From positions 777,001 to 841,000 of the forward strand of contig NZ_LR134167.1 of the NCBI RefSeq assembly GCF_900635775.1: a stretch of DNA of 64,000 bases, written 5' to 3'. Below are positions 28,174 through 39,187 of the stretch, piece after piece (position 1 is the stretch's first letter; each line of letters begins with the position of its first letter). The notes under the pieces were generated by a model, which saw nothing but the letters and a program-made list of their open reading frames with translations, did no database searches and was not told where the DNA came from. The stretch is from Avibacterium volantium (GTDB lineage: Bacteria; Pseudomonadota; Gammaproteobacteria; Enterobacterales; Pasteurellaceae). The translations under genes and the position numbers were made by a program.

Positions 28174-29811
28174 ATGACTTTTAAAGATTTCAAACGTTTA
28201 TACAAAATTATCCGCACTTTTCTCATTTATGGCATTGATGAAGCCCTACCTCACAATGCCTACACGCGCCCCTTGCGTTGCTGGCGGAAAACCCTATTTT
28301 GGCTTCGCAATCAGCATAAAGAACAGGCGTTTGGCTTGCGTTTACGCCTTGCCTTGCAAGAGCTTGGGCCAGTTTGGATCAAACTCGGGCAAATGCTTTC
28401 CACCAGACGAGATTTATTTCCCCCTGATATTGCTGATGAATTGGCATTATTGCAAGATCAAGTTGAACCCTTTGACGGCAAGCTAGCACGTGAACAAATT
28501 GAACAAGCCTTTGGGGGCAAATTAGAAACTTGGTTTGAGGATTTTGATGAAACCGCGCTTGCTTCCGCCTCTATCGCACAAGTGCATACAGCAAGATTTA
28601 ACGCTACACAGCCCCTTGCGGGGAAAGAAGTGGTGCTGAAAGTGCTACGCCCGAATATTCAGCTACAAATTGAAGCAGATTTAAGCTGGATGTATAAACT
28701 CGCCAGCTGGATTCCGCGTTTATCAAGTGAAGGGCATCGTCTGCGCGCGGTGGAAGTGATTCGTGAATATGAAAAAACCTTGCGTGATGAGCTAGATTTA
28801 CGCATCGAAATGGCGAACGCTATCAAGCTCAAAGCCAATTTTGCCGACAGTCCGATGCTGTATATTCCTGAAATGTATCAAGAATTTTGCCACCAAAATG
28901 TCATCACAATGGAACGCATTTACGGCATTCCTGTGTCTGATGTGGAAAGCCTAAAAGCCAACGGCACGGATATGAAATTGCTGGCAGAACGTGGCGTGCA
29001 AGTGTTTTTCACCCAAGTGTTCCGCGATAGCTTTTTCCATGCGGATATGCACCCAGGGAATATTTTCGTTAATCCACAACACCCTGAAAATCCGCAATAC
29101 ATCGGCATTGATTGCGGGATTGTTGGACGTTTGAACGATAACGATAAACGCTATTTAGCAGAAAGTTTTGTCGCCTTTTTTAACCGTGATTATCGCCGCG
29201 TAGCACAAATGCACGTTGATGCGGGCTGGACACCGCAAGATACCAATATTGATGAATTTGAACAGGCGTTCCGCGAAGTGTGCGAGCCAATTTTCGCCAA
29301 GCCCTTATCGGAAATTTCGTTCGGGCAGGTATTGCTCAATTTATTCAATGTGGCGCGCGAATTTAATATGCAGGTGCAACCGCAGCTAGTGTTATTACAA
29401 AAAACCTTGCTTTACATTGAAGGATTAGGGCGTCAGCTTTATCCGCAGTTAGATTTATGGGACACCGCTAAACCTTTCTTACAAAATTGGTTGGACGAAC
29501 AAATGGGCGTGAAAGCCTTGGCGAAAAATTTAAAGGCTAGCCTGCCTTATATCACCGAACATTTACCGCAATTCCCCGCAGCCTTAATGGACGCGTTAAA
29601 GCAGCAAACGCAAATTCGCCAACAGTTACACGAAATCAATAAAAAGTTGGCAAAACAGCAACGCTGGCAGAAAAAAGCCTTTGCGCTGATAATGGGAGCG
29701 GTGCTGTTTTTGGGAACATTATGGCAATTTTCCGCCTTGCCTCTATGGGCAAATATCGGTTTATTAACGGGCGGTGGGCTACTTTGGCTTATGGCGTTGA
29801 TAATGCCATAG
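28174..29811 (+). CDS. ubiB: Ubiquinone biosynthesis kinase-like protein UbiB
   Basis: The 545-residue ABC1/ADCK-family atypical kinase/ATPase is needed for ubiquinone synthesis. [16 protein letters not shown] is the KxGQ motif, [13 protein letters not shown] the Ala-rich loop, VVLKVLRP the ATP-site Lys strand, [11 protein letters not shown] the catalytic loop and GIDCGIVG the metal-binding DFG-like element. Two C-terminal hydrophobic helices (about 505-542) anchor it to the inner membrane. Length matches E. coli UbiB (546). It follows ubiJ after 4 bp and precedes the tat genes. Confidence 0.95.
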   Translation: MTFKDFKRLYKIIRTFLIYGIDEALPHNAYTRPLRCWRKTLFWLRNQHKEQAFGLRLRLALQELGPVWIKLGQMLSTRRDLFPPDIADELALLQDQVEPFDGKLAREQIEQAFGGKLETWFEDFDETALASASIAQVHTARFNATQPLAGKEVVLKVLRPNIQLQIEADLSWMYKLASWIPRLSSEGHRLRAVEVIREYEKTLRDELDLRIEMANAIKLKANFADSPMLYIPEMYQEFCHQNVITMERIYGIPVSDVESLKANGTDMKLLAERGVQVFFTQVFRDSFFHADMHPGNIFVNPQHPENPQYIGIDCGIVGRLNDNDKRYLAESFVAFFNRDYRRVAQMHVDAGWTPQDTNIDEFEQAFREVCEPIFAKPLSEISFGQVLLNLFNVAREFNMQVQPQLVLLQKTLLYIEGLGRQLYPQLDLWDTAKPFLQNWLDEQMGVKALAKNLKASLPYITEHLPQFPAALMDALKQQTQIRQQLHEINKKLAKQQRWQKKAFALIMGAVLFLGTLWQFSALPLWANIGLLTGGGLLWLMALIMP

Positions 29812-29943
29812 CCTTATAGCTACAGGCAAAATTTGGCGATAAATCAATAAAATGTGAAATAATGCAAATTGTCTATTGTTCAAGATGAATAAAAAAGTTA
29901 TATTTTGGCACGATTTCATTAAGTTAGTTATAGGAGTAAAAAA

Positions 29944-30171
29944 ATGGGTTTAGGTGGCGTAAGTATTTGGCAATTACTCATTGTTTTGTTAATCGTATTA
30001 GTCTTTTTCGGCACAAAAAAATTGCGTAATGTGGGTTCAGATTTAGGGACTGCAGTGAAAGGCTTTAAAAACGCAATGAAAGATGATGAAACAGCTGCAG
30101 AGCCGAAAAAAATTGCCGATGACGCACAACAAGCGAAAGCGGAAACTGTAAAAGACAAAGAACAGGCATAA
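29944..30171 (+). CDS. tatA: Sec-independent translocase subunit TatA
   Basis: The 75-residue TatA has one N-terminal membrane helix ([21 protein letters not shown]), the FGTKKLRN hinge, an amphipathic helix ([16 protein letters not shown]) and a charged tail. It oligomerises to form the pore that exports folded proteins with twin-arginine signals. ATAGGAGTAAAAAA precedes the ATG. First gene of tatABC, three bases before tatB. Confidence 0.95.
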   Translation: MGLGGVSIWQLLIVLLIVLVFFGTKKLRNVGSDLGTAVKGFKNAMKDDETAAEPKKIADDAQQAKAETVKDKEQA

Positions 30172-30174
30172 TCC

Positions 30175-30741
30175 GTGTTTGATATTGGTTTTTCTGAATT
30201 ACTGTTAATTTCTATTGTGGGCTTAGTGGTGCTAGGCCCTAAACGCTTGCCCGTGGCGATTCGTACCGTGATGGGTTGGGTTCGCACCATTCGTGGTTTA
30301 GCAGCGAATGTACAAAATGAATTAAGCCAAGAATTAAAATTGCAGGAATTACAGGAAAGCATCAAAAAAGCCGAACATCTTAATTTACAGCAACTTTCTC
30401 CTGAATTGAGCCAAACAGTGGAAGAATTAAAGGCTTCTGCGGAAAAAATTAAAGCCAATTTAGAAGAAAAAGCGGCAAGCACGCAAACGTCCTTTGAGCA
30501 TCAAGTGCAAGAATTAAAAAGTGCGGTGCAAAATTCTGAACAAATTTCTCCGCAAGAAACCGCACATCACGACAGCACTCAAAGTGATAAATCAGCAGAA
30601 AACGCACTTTCCCCTGCGGATATGGCAGAGCTTGCCGAGCAAGATGAATCTCAATTGGAGCTGACCAGTGCGTACTATCCTGAAGATGATACTCTTGCTG
30701 ATGTTGCCCCTTCAACAAAATCCCAATCAGAAAAAGCATAA
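30175..30741 (+). CDS. tatB: Sec-independent translocase subunit TatB
   Basis: The 188-residue TatB starts at GTG with [31 protein letters not shown] (membrane helix plus the Gly-Pro hinge). A long amphipathic coiled region and a Ser/Glu-rich tail follow. With TatC it forms the receptor for twin-arginine signal peptides. GTG is the only start keeping the full helix and lies 3 bp after the tatA stop. An uptake word is embedded near 30520. Confidence 0.93.
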   Translation: MFDIGFSELLLISIVGLVVLGPKRLPVAIRTVMGWVRTIRGLAANVQNELSQELKLQELQESIKKAEHLNLQQLSPELSQTVEELKASAEKIKANLEEKAASTQTSFEHQVQELKSAVQNSEQISPQETAHHDSTQSDKSAENALSPADMAELAEQDESQLELTSAYYPEDDTLADVAPSTKSQSEKA

Positions 30742-30750
30742 AGGCATTTT

Positions 30751-31536
30751 ATGACTGTTGAAGAAACCCAACCTTTAATTAGCCATTTACTTGAACTGCG
30801 TGATCGTCTGTTGCGTTGCGTGTTCGTGGTGGCGGTGGTCTTTTTAGGCTTGGTTTATTTTGCCAACGATATTTATAATTTTGTTGCCTCGCCATTACTC
30901 AGCGTAATGCCGTCAGGGGCGAGTATGATCGCAACTAATATCGCGACGCCTTTCTTTACCCCATTGAAATTAACGGGTGTTGTTGCGGTGTTTATTTCTG
31001 TGCCATTCTTACTTTACCAAGTGTGGGCATTTATCGCACCAGCACTGTATCAGCACGAAAAACGCTTAATTTATCCGCTGTTATTTTCTAGTACTGTGCT
31101 GTTTTATTTAGGCGTGGCGTTCGCCTATTATGTGGTGTTTCCACTCGTGTTTGGTTTTCTCACCAAAACCGCACCAGAAGGCGTTGCCATTGCCACGGAT
31201 ATTAGTAGCTACTTAGATTTCGTTCTCACCTTATTTCTTGCATTTGGCGTGTGTTTTGAAGTGCCTGTGGCGATTATTTTGCTCTGCTGGTCTGGCGTTA
31301 CCACTATTGACGATTTGAAGAAAAAACGCCCTTACATCATCGTTGCCGCCTTTGTGGTGGGAATGTTGCTTACACCGCCAGATATTTTTTCACAAACCTT
31401 GCTTGCCATTCCAATGTGTCTATTGTTTGAAGTAGGGTTATTATTTGCGCGTTTTTATCGCCCGAAAGAAGATAATGACGATACGGGCAACGACACCGAC
31501 AGCAGTGAGAATGAAGCACAACAACACAAAGAATAA
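30751..31536 (+). CDS. tatC: Sec-independent translocase subunit TatC
   Basis: The 261-residue TatC is a six-span inner-membrane protein that recognises twin-arginine signals. It starts [17 protein letters not shown], a family hallmark. FHL-type conserved loops and the [21 protein letters not shown] segment are present, as are [16 protein letters not shown] and a charged C-terminal tail. It is the last tat gene, 9 bp after tatB. A hairpin follows before hemB. Confidence 0.95.
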   Translation: MTVEETQPLISHLLELRDRLLRCVFVVAVVFLGLVYFANDIYNFVASPLLSVMPSGASMIATNIATPFFTPLKLTGVVAVFISVPFLLYQVWAFIAPALYQHEKRLIYPLLFSSTVLFYLGVAFAYYVVFPLVFGFLTKTAPEGVAIATDISSYLDFVLTLFLAFGVCFEVPVAIILLCWSGVTTIDDLKKKRPYIIVAAFVVGMLLTPPDIFSQTLLAIPMCLLFEVGLLFARFYRPKEDNDDTGNDTDSSENEAQQHKE

Positions 31537-31556
31537 TTTCTTTCCAACCAGTTTTA

Positions 31557-32637
<1,081 letters not shown>

Positions 32638-32664
32638 AAAGATAAGTAAACAAAAACTTACCAT

Positions 32665-32714
32665 AAAAACACCGCACTTTATTTTGTTATAAACAGAAAG
32701 AGCGGTGTTTTTTT
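32665..32714 (+). terminator. Terminator of hemB, built on an uptake word
   Basis: AAAAACACCGC at 32665-32675 pairs with GCGGTGTTTTT at 32702-32712, ending in a T run. The left arm contains the uptake word ACCGCACTT. Confidence 0.75.
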
Positions 32715-32740
32715 AGCTACTTTTTAATCACCAGAAAACA

Positions 32741-32772
32741 AGGCGGAATATCTCTATTCCGCCCTGTTTCTG
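32741..32772 (-). terminator. Terminator of hmpA
   Basis: GGCGGAATA at 32742-32750 and TATTCCGCC at 32755-32763 form a 9-bp stem with a 4-base loop, just beyond the hmpA stop. Confidence 0.75.
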
Positions 32773-32789
32773 GTATTGAAGTGAAAACA

Positions 32790-33989
32790 TTAATCTAACT
32801 TAACGCCACCTGTATTAAATGCCTCAAGATGAATTTGCTCTGCTGGCACACCTAAATCTACTAAAGATTTATACTGCGCTTGCATAAATGCCATTGGGCC
32901 ACATAGGTAGTAATCCGCGTCTTTCGGTAAAAGTGCGGTTGGAATTTGGCTTAAATCTAAACGCCCTGTGGCGTCTGCTTGCGCATCTTCCACTTCATAA
33001 ACGGTAAAGGTGCTAACATTTGGATATTGCGCTTTTACCCCATCAACGTGCGCTTTCATTGCGTGTACATCGGCATTACGACAAGCGTGGATAAAGCTCA
33101 CCGGCGAAGGTACATTTTGCTCTACTAACTGGTTAAGCATTGCAATCATCGGAGTTAAGCCCACGCCACCACTGATAAACACATTTGGTTTTTGGCTATC
33201 AATTAAGAAGAAGTTGCCTGTTGGCGCAGTGGCTTCAATTTCATCACCCTCATTTAACCCGTGCAAGGTGGTAGAAACCCAGCCGCCTGCTAGCTCACCT
33301 TTTGGATCTTCACGTTTAACTGAAATGCGTAAATAGTCTGATTTTGGATTATCAGAAAGGGTATATTGACGCGGCTGTTTTAAGCCTAATTCTGGAACGA
33401 AAACACGCACCGAGATATATTGCCCTGCTTTATAAGTTGGCAAATCACCGCCATCAACAGGCTGCAAATAGAAAGAGGTAATTTCACTGCTTTCTTCCAC
33501 TTTCTTGGCAATTTTGAATTTACGCCAGCCTAACCAGCTACCTTTAGTTTGCTGATGTTCGTCATAAATGGCTTTTTCTGTGCTAATCAAAATATCCGCT
33601 AATTGATTGTAGGCAGCAGTCCACGCCTCAATTAATGGATCGTCCATTGAAATTTGCAATACTTCACTAATCGAATGAAGTAAGTTATTGCCCACAATGG
33701 CATAATCCGGTGCTTGAATATCAAGGCTGACGTGTTTATGCACCATTAATTCAACTGCTGGCAATAGCACGGCTGGATTTTCAATATTTTCCGCATAAGC
33801 TAATACCGCATTCGCTAAAGAACGCGCTTGCGCACCGCTGCGTTGGTGTCCAAGGTTAAACACTTGTTTTAATTCAGGATGATTGGTGAGCATTCTGTTA
33901 TAAAAATAAGAAGTGAGCGCAACACCATTTTCGCGTAGCACTGGCACTGTGGCTTTCACTAATTCAATTTGATTTGCTGTTAATGACAT
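32790..33989 (-). CDS. hmpA: Flavohemoprotein (nitric oxide dioxygenase)
   Basis: The 399-residue Hmp converts NO to nitrate with O2 and NAD(P)H. The globin domain (about 1-140) has the distal FYNRMLTNHPELKQVFN region and the proximal His in VHKHVSL. The FAD domain contains RQYTLSDNP, and the NAD domain GGVGLTPMIAML and HACRNADVHA. The start is ATG 33989 after AAAGGAC; upstream open frame carries no globin sequence. It is divergent from nsrR, with an NsrR-type operator at 34012-34034, so derepression by NO is likely. Confidence 0.95.
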   Translation of the reverse strand: MSLTANQIELVKATVPVLRENGVALTSYFYNRMLTNHPELKQVFNLGHQRSGAQARSLANAVLAYAENIENPAVLLPAVELMVHKHVSLDIQAPDYAIVGNNLLHSISEVLQISMDDPLIEAWTAAYNQLADILISTEKAIYDEHQQTKGSWLGWRKFKIAKKVEESSEITSFYLQPVDGGDLPTYKAGQYISVRVFVPELGLKQPRQYTLSDNPKSDYLRISVKREDPKGELAGGWVSTTLHGLNEGDEIEATAPTGNFFLIDSQKPNVFISGGVGLTPMIAMLNQLVEQNVPSPVSFIHACRNADVHAMKAHVDGVKAQYPNVSTFTVYEVEDAQADATGRLDLSQIPTALLPKDADYYLCGPMAFMQAQYKSLVDLGVPAEQIHLEAFNTGGVKLD

Positions 33990-34011
33990 AGAAAGTCCTT
34001 TTGGGTTATTA

Positions 34012-34034
34012 AAGATATATTTAAAATACATTTT
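34012..34034. promoter_or_regulatory. NsrR-type operator
   Basis: AAGATATATTT-A-AAATACATTTT resembles the NsrR consensus AAGATGCATTT-N-AAATGCATCTT, an 11-1-11 inverted repeat. It lies 23 bp upstream of the hmpA start and in the space shared with nsrR. Confidence 0.78.
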
Positions 34035-34127
34035 TAATACTAGGCTGACAAGCAATTATTTATCAATAATCCATAATCTAGCGAGAAGTGGTGAAATAGA
34101 CTACAATACACCACCCAAGGAGTTGCA

Positions 34128-34556
34128 ATGCAAATTAATAAATTTACTGATTATGGTTTTCGTGTGCTGATCTATCTTGCGCGTCAGCAGGAATGCACGC
34201 ACACAATCGCCAGCCTTGCCAAGCAGCTTCACCTTTCACAAAATCATCTGGTCAAAATCGTCCATTTTATGGCGAAACAACAATGGCTGATTACCAGTCG
34301 CGGTAAAGGCGGCGGTATTCGTTTGGCGGAAAGCACATTAGATTTGCCTTTAGGCGAGATGCTACGCACCTTTCAAGGCAATGAGCCGTTGGTAAACTGC
34401 GTTTCACCTAAATGCGGATTACAAGCACAATGCCAATTAAAGCATTTGTTGGACAATGCCCTTGAGCAGTTTTACCAAAATCTTAACCAATACCCATTGC
34501 GAAAAGTCATTAGTAATCATTCACAAGACAGGATTAATTTTATTTCTTATCTGTAA
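34128..34556 (+). CDS. nsrR: NO-sensing Rrf2-family repressor NsrR
   Basis: The 142-residue Fe-S cluster repressor has an N-terminal winged helix (FTDYGFRVLIYLARQ through SQNHLVKIVHFM). The cluster ligands C91, C96 and C102 have the NsrR spacing (C-x4-C-x5-C) and numbering of E. coli NsrR. RGKGGGIRLAE is the Rrf2 wing. It is divergent from hmpA, its classical target. Spacing separates it from IscR, whose cysteines differ. A long hairpin follows. Confidence 0.92.
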   Translation: MQINKFTDYGFRVLIYLARQQECTHTIASLAKQLHLSQNHLVKIVHFMAKQQWLITSRGKGGGIRLAESTLDLPLGEMLRTFQGNEPLVNCVSPKCGLQAQCQLKHLLDNALEQFYQNLNQYPLRKVISNHSQDRINFISYL

Positions 34557-34595
34557 TTTCAATAAGATATAGAAAATGTTGTGCATAGCTTATTT

Positions 34596-34660
34596 AAAGT
34601 GCGGTGCTTTTTTCAGAAAAATTTACAAAAAAAGCCCCGCACTTTGTAGAACGGGGCTAA
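34596..34660. terminator. Nested terminators between nsrR and glyS, with paired uptake words
   Basis: AAAGTGCGGTGC at 34596-34607 pairs with the GCCCCGCACTTT region at 34634-34645, and T runs follow on both strands. Within it AGCCCCG at 34633-34639 and CGGGGCT at 34652-34658 make a second stem followed leftward by a T run for glyS. Confidence 0.8.
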
Positions 34661-34676
34661 GGTTTAAAAAGAGAAA

Positions 34677-36740
34677 CTATTGCAATAAGGAAATATCCGC
34701 CACTTGTAAGAATAATCCTTGCAAGGTTTTCAGAATGGCTAAGCGATTTTGACGAAGTTGTGGATCTTCCGCGTTCACCATCACTTTCTCAAAGAAATTG
34801 TCCACCGGTTGGCGTAAGTTGGCGAGTTTATCCAACACTGCCACATAATCGCCTTTGGCAATCAGCGGCTGTACTTCACTTTGTAGCGCTAGCACACTTT
34901 CCGCCAAGGCTTTTTCTTCAGGCTCGACACAACGATCTAAATGGATCTCGCCAATCTCACCTTCTGCTTTGGCTAAAATATTGCTTACACGCTTATTCGC
35001 AGCGGCTAAGGCTTCTGCTGCGTCAAGGGTACGGAAATGTGCCACTGCACGCACTCGTGCATCAAAATCAGCTGGGCGAGTAGGACGGCGTGCCAGCACC
35101 GCTTGAATGACATCTACCGCAATGCCTTCTTCTTGATACCACGCACGGAAGCGCCCGAGCATAAAGTCCACCACGTCATTCACCACATTGCTATTGGTGA
35201 GCTTGTCGGCGAAAAGTGCGGTGCTTTCTTGCACCAATTTTTCTAAATCCAGCGGCAGTTTTTTCTCCACAATAATCCGCAACACGCCCAACGCCGCACG
35301 GCGTAAAGCGAACGGGTCTTTGTCCCCTTTCGGGTGCTGACCGATGCCGAAAATTCCCGTTAGGGTATCCAATTTATCTGCCAATGCCACCGAACAAGCA
35401 ACCAATGAATGTGGCAATTCATCGCCCGAAAAACGTGGCATATATTGCTCATTCAATGCCACCGCCACTTCTTCATCTTCCCCATCGTGGCGTGCATAGT
35501 GCATACCCATCACGCCTTGCGTATCAGTGAATTCAAACACCATATTGGTCATTAAATCACATTTTGATAACAAGCCTGCGCGCTCTGCTTTCGCCACGTC
35601 CGCACCAATTTGGGCGGCAATTTCGCCACTGAGTTTTTCGATACGCTCCGTTTTATCAAATAACGTGCCGAGTTGTTGCTGGAATAACACAGTTTTGAGG
35701 CGTGGCAAGTTGTCTTCTAAACGCTGTTTTAAATCGGTTTTGAAGAAAAATTCTGCGTCCGTTAAACGTGGACGCACCACTTTTTCGTTTCCTTCAATAA
35801 TCGCCGTTGGATCTTGCGGATTGATGTTCGACACGAAAATAAAGTGCGGTAATAATTTTCCGTTTTTATCGTAAATCGGGAAATATTTTTGGTCGCCTTT
35901 CATTGTGTAAACTAAGGCTTCCGCAGGCACAGCAAGGAAACGCTCTTCAAATTTTGCAGTTAGCACATTTGGAAACTCCACCAACGCAGTAACTTCATCA
36001 AGCAGACTTTCTTCAATATCAGCCACACCACCAAGTGCGGTGGCTTTTTGTTGAGAATTTTCCAAAATAATCGCTTTACGGCGTTCAAAATCCGCGATCA
36101 CGCTGCCTTTTTGCTCTAAAATGGCAGGATATTGATCGGCATTGTCAATGGTAAATTCTTGTTCGCCTAAGAAACGGTGTCCACGAATCGTTCTACCACT
36201 CGCCACGCCAAGAATGTCGCCCTCAATCAGCTCATTGCCAAACAGCAACGTTACCGTATGCACAGGGCGGACGAATTGCTCGCTTTTATCGCCCCAACGC
36301 ATTGTTTTTGGAATTGGCAATTTCGCAAGGGCATTGCTGATAATACCTAGCAGAAGATTTTTGGTCGGTTGCCCCTCAATCACCGCACGATGAACCAGCC
36401 ATTCGCCTTTATCGGTAACTAAACGCTCCGCCTGATCCACGCTAATGCCACAGCCTCTCGCCCAGCCCTCTGCCGCTTTGGTTGGCTTGCCTTCCGCATC
36501 AAACGCCGCCGCAACCGCAGGCCCACGTTTTTCCACTTCTTTGCTTGGCTGCGCTTCCGCCAGTCCCAACACTTTCACCGCTAAACGGCGTGGGGTGGCA
36601 AACCATTCTACTTTTTCAAATGCTAAACCAGCTTGGTTTAATTCATTTTCTACATTCTCCGCAAACGCGGTTGCTAATTTTTTGAGTGCCTTTGGAGGCA
36701 ACTCTTCAGTGCCGATCTCGGCGAGGAAGTTTTTTGTCAT
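34677..36740 (-). CDS. glyS: Glycyl-tRNA synthetase beta subunit
   Basis: The 687-residue beta subunit of tetrameric glycyl-tRNA synthetase binds tRNA. It starts [19 protein letters not shown] at 36740; upstream frame is not conserved sequence. [22 protein letters not shown] and the HD-like central region ([15 protein letters not shown]) are conserved. The C-terminal [12 protein letters not shown] and [12 protein letters not shown] region is the anticodon-binding part. It lies downstream of glyQ, but a glutaredoxin-like gene, a DUF559 gene and a 540-bp repeat element come between. Confidence 0.95.
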   Translation of the reverse strand: MTKNFLAEIGTEELPPKALKKLATAFAENVENELNQAGLAFEKVEWFATPRRLAVKVLGLAEAQPSKEVEKRGPAVAAAFDAEGKPTKAAEGWARGCGISVDQAERLVTDKGEWLVHRAVIEGQPTKNLLLGIISNALAKLPIPKTMRWGDKSEQFVRPVHTVTLLFGNELIEGDILGVASGRTIRGHRFLGEQEFTIDNADQYPAILEQKGSVIADFERRKAIILENSQQKATALGGVADIEESLLDEVTALVEFPNVLTAKFEERFLAVPAEALVYTMKGDQKYFPIYDKNGKLLPHFIFVSNINPQDPTAIIEGNEKVVRPRLTDAEFFFKTDLKQRLEDNLPRLKTVLFQQQLGTLFDKTERIEKLSGEIAAQIGADVAKAERAGLLSKCDLMTNMVFEFTDTQGVMGMHYARHDGEDEEVAVALNEQYMPRFSGDELPHSLVACSVALADKLDTLTGIFGIGQHPKGDKDPFALRRAALGVLRIIVEKKLPLDLEKLVQESTALFADKLTNSNVVNDVVDFMLGRFRAWYQEEGIAVDVIQAVLARRPTRPADFDARVRAVAHFRTLDAAEALAAANKRVSNILAKAEGEIGEIHLDRCVEPEEKALAESVLALQSEVQPLIAKGDYVAVLDKLANLRQPVDNFFEKVMVNAEDPQLRQNRLAILKTLQGLFLQVADISLLQ

Positions 36741-36774
36741 TTTGGTTTTCTCTTTTAAAATATATCTGGTATGG

Positions 36775-37314
36775 GACAAATCTCCCCTAACCCCTCTTTA
36801 CTAAAGAGGGGGACCTTCTTTAGTAAAGAAAAGTTGCGGGCTATTCCATATTTTTAATATTGTATTTTTAAAGCTCAATCCTCGTTATTTTAACTACCTA
36901 GTCCCTCTCTTTAGTAAAGAGGGGCTAGGGGGAATTTGTCAATTTAATTATCCTTACAACTACAAACAATCAACTTCTCTTTTTAATAAAGAAAGGGATT
37001 TTCCTTTAGTAAGAAAGAGTTGCGGGCTATTCTATATTTTTCAATATTGTATTTTCCAAGCTCCATTCTCATTATTCTAACTCCCAGTTCCCCCTCTTTA
37101 GTAAAGAGGGGCTAGGGGAGATTTGTCAATTTCATTATCCTCACAACTACAAATAATCAACTTCTCTTTTTAATAAAGAAAGGGATTTTCCTTTAGTAAG
37201 AAAGAGTTGCGGGCTATTCTATATTTTTCAATATTGTATTTTCCAAGTTCCATTCCCATCATTCTAACTACCCAGTCCCCCTCTTTAGTAAAGAGGGGTT
37301 AGGGGAGATTTGTC
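36775..37314. repeat. 540-bp palindromic repeat element with ~39-bp terminal inverted repeats
   Basis: The left end (36775-36813) starts GACAAATCTCCCCTAACC and is the reverse complement of the right end (37276-37314). Four palindromes with arms CCCCTCTTTA / TAAAGAGGGG (some one base off) lie at about 36791, 36903, 37091 and 37278. Between them a ~187-bp unit repeats directly; GTTGCGGGCTATTC occurs at 36833, 37019 and 37206. No gene and no clear target duplication. It sits between glyS and a DUF559 gene, whose stop codon uses the element's outer bases. Confidence 0.85.
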
Positions 37315-37696
37315 AATCCTCATAGCCTCTAAGGGATATTTGTACTTGTTCTAAAAATAGATAGATCTGTTCTACAACACCCTCAATCTCATAATAAATC
37401 TCATCATTATTAAACCGCATCACGGTAAAGCCTAACGATCTCAATTCATCATCTCGTAGCTGATCTTTTTCTTGGTATTCCGGCTCATAATGATGACTAC
37501 CATCTAGTTCAATAACCAGTTTTGCTTTTGCACAATAAAAATCAACAATATAATTTAACAAAGGCTTTTGGCGATTAAATCGAAACCCTAATAATTGATC
37601 TCGATTAATCCTTTGCCATAATTTACGTTCAGCATCCGTCTGATCTAAACGCAATTTCTGTGAAAGCTCTTTTAAGTTTTTAGAATAAGGTTGCAT
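37313..37696 (-). CDS. DUF559 (Vsr-like) endonuclease-domain protein
   Basis: The 127-residue protein is of the DUF559 family, related to the very-short-patch-repair fold. Conserved parts are LRLDQTDAERKLWQRINRDQLLGFRFNRQKPLLNYIVDFYCAKAKLVIELDGSHH (about residues 13-68), with the D and E-x-D core of a PD-(D/E)XK-like site, and LGFTVMRFNNDEI. No biological role is established to my knowledge. It ends in the first bases of the repeat element and starts 6 bp after the glutaredoxin-like gene, wedged into the glyQ-glyS region. Confidence 0.85.
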   Translation of the reverse strand: MQPYSKNLKELSQKLRLDQTDAERKLWQRINRDQLLGFRFNRQKPLLNYIVDFYCAKAKLVIELDGSHHYEPEYQEKDQLRDDELRSLGFTVMRFNNDEIYYEIEGVVEQIYLFLEQVQISLRGYED

Positions 37697-37701
37697 TCTA
37701 T

Positions 37702-37971
37702 TTACTTAGCAAAAACCTCAACCAATCCCTCAACATCCAACACAACGTTATCGTTATCCAACAACAACGCAGGAACCCCAATCGCCCCACGCGCTTTCAC
37801 CGCTTCGAACTCTGCACGGCTATCACGCAAAGCGAGGAAGCGCTTGAGATTGCCTAATGATGATTGAATTTCTACTGGCTCATATTGCACGCCTAATTCT
37901 TGCAAGCGAGCTACAAAAGGCGCGGTATCAGGGCAGGTTTCGGCGAAAAATAAAACGGGTTTATCCATCAT
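37702..37971 (-). CDS. Glutaredoxin-related protein
   Basis: The 89-residue thioredoxin-fold protein starts VLFFAETCPDTAPFVARLQEL, giving a CPDT active-site-like box with one cysteine. GVPALLLDNDNVVLDVEGL is the cis-Pro strand and C-terminal helix. Monothiol reduction or glutathione-linked redox work is likely; the partner is unknown. It lies between glyQ and the DUF559 gene, in the same direction as the glycyl-tRNA synthetase genes. Confidence 0.8.
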   Translation of the reverse strand: MMDKPVLFFAETCPDTAPFVARLQELGVQYEPVEIQSSLGNLKRFLALRDSRAEFEAVKARGAIGVPALLLDNDNVVLDVEGLVEVFAK

Positions 37972-37997
37972 AAAAATTCCTAAATTTTTGACCGCAC

Positions 37998-38906
37998 CTA
38001 TTTTTTACACCCAGGGAAACCCAATGCTTCACGGCTGGCGTAATAGGCTTCCGCGACACCTTTGGTTAAGGCGCGGATACGCAGAATGTAGCGTTGGCGT
38101 TCGGTTACGGAGATGGCTTTTCGTGCATCGAGCAAGTTAAAGCTGTGTGCGGCTTTTAAAATGCGTTCGTAGGCAGGCAATGGCAATGCTTTTTCTAGGG
38201 CTAATAGCTCTTGTGCTTCTTTTTCATATTGCTCAAAGGCTTTGAATAAGAAATCAATATCAGCGTATTCAAAGTTGTACGTGGATTGCTCTACTTCGTT
38301 TTGGTGGAACACATCGCCATAGGTGGTTTTGCCGAGAGGGCCGTCTGACCAAACTAAGTCATACACGCTATCCACGCCTTGAATATACATCGCCAAGCGT
38401 TCCAAGCCGTAAGTGACTTCACCTGTAACAGGTTTACATTCTAAGCCGCCCACTTGTTGGAAATAGGTAAATTGGGTCACTTCCATACCATTTAGCCACA
38501 CTTCCCAGCCTAAGCCCCACGCGCCAAGGGTTGGGTTTTCCCAGTTGTCTTCCACAAAACGAATATCGTGTTGTGTTGGGTCGAAGCCGAGCATTTTTAA
38601 TGAGCCAAGATAAAGCTCTTGAATGTTGTCAGGGGAAGGCTTGATCACAACTTGGAATTGATAATAATGCTGCAAGCGGTTTGGGTTTTCGCCATAACGA
38701 CCATCAGTTGGACGGCGTGAAGGTTGCACATAGGCGAATGCCATCGGCTCTGGCCCAATTGCACGCAATGCCGTCATTGGGTGGGACGTGCCTGCCCCCA
38801 CTTCCATATCAAAAGGTTGCACAATAGTACAGCCTTGCTCTGCCCAATAAGCCTGTAAGGCAAGGATCATTCCTTGGAAAGTTTTTACATTAAATTTTGT
38901 ATCCAT
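37998..38906 (-). CDS. glyQ: Glycyl-tRNA synthetase alpha subunit
   Basis: The 302-residue class II catalytic subunit makes glycyl-adenylate. [49 protein letters not shown] holds motifs 1-2. [38 protein letters not shown] and [13 protein letters not shown] (motif 3) follow. Length matches the family. It is the first of the leftward glyQ...glyS set. Confidence 0.96.
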   Translation of the reverse strand: MDTKFNVKTFQGMILALQAYWAEQGCTIVQPFDMEVGAGTSHPMTALRAIGPEPMAFAYVQPSRRPTDGRYGENPNRLQHYYQFQVVIKPSPDNIQELYLGSLKMLGFDPTQHDIRFVEDNWENPTLGAWGLGWEVWLNGMEVTQFTYFQQVGGLECKPVTGEVTYGLERLAMYIQGVDSVYDLVWSDGPLGKTTYGDVFHQNEVEQSTYNFEYADIDFLFKAFEQYEKEAQELLALEKALPLPAYERILKAAHSFNLLDARKAISVTERQRYILRIRALTKGVAEAYYASREALGFPGCKK

Positions 38907-39093
38907 AAGTGTTCTGTTTTCATAAGTTAAAGAAATGCGGTCATTATACTGGATAATAGGGAATTATCCCAGTGCTGCGTAAGGCTTATGTGATGATCAC
39001 AATACAAATTTAGGATAAGGAAAATCAGCAGAGATAAGAGCTAACAAAGGAAAGAAAATCGCATCTATCATTTGGAGTCAAATGATAAAAAAA

Positions 39094-39176
39094 TAAGCCC
39101 CGCAATATGCAGGGCTTAAAATTTTGAAAAATCCAACCGCACTTTAGAAATTAAGTAAAATCAAAGTGCGGTGGTA
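39094..39176 (-). terminator. Terminators after the autotransporter gene
   Basis: TAAGCCC at 39094-39100 pairs with GGGCTTA at 39112-39118. Nearer the gene an inverted pair of uptake words (ACCGCACTTT near 39138 and AAAGTGCGGT near 39164) forms a second stem. The remaining space up to glyQ shows no gene. Confidence 0.65.
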
Positions 39177-39187
39177 TTTTTTGGCAA

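Noticed and set aside
36780..37312. Possible CRISPR array from repeated palindromes
   Set aside because: The repeat unit is about 187 bp, the stretches between the palindromes repeat each other rather than differing like spacers, and no cas gene is nearby.
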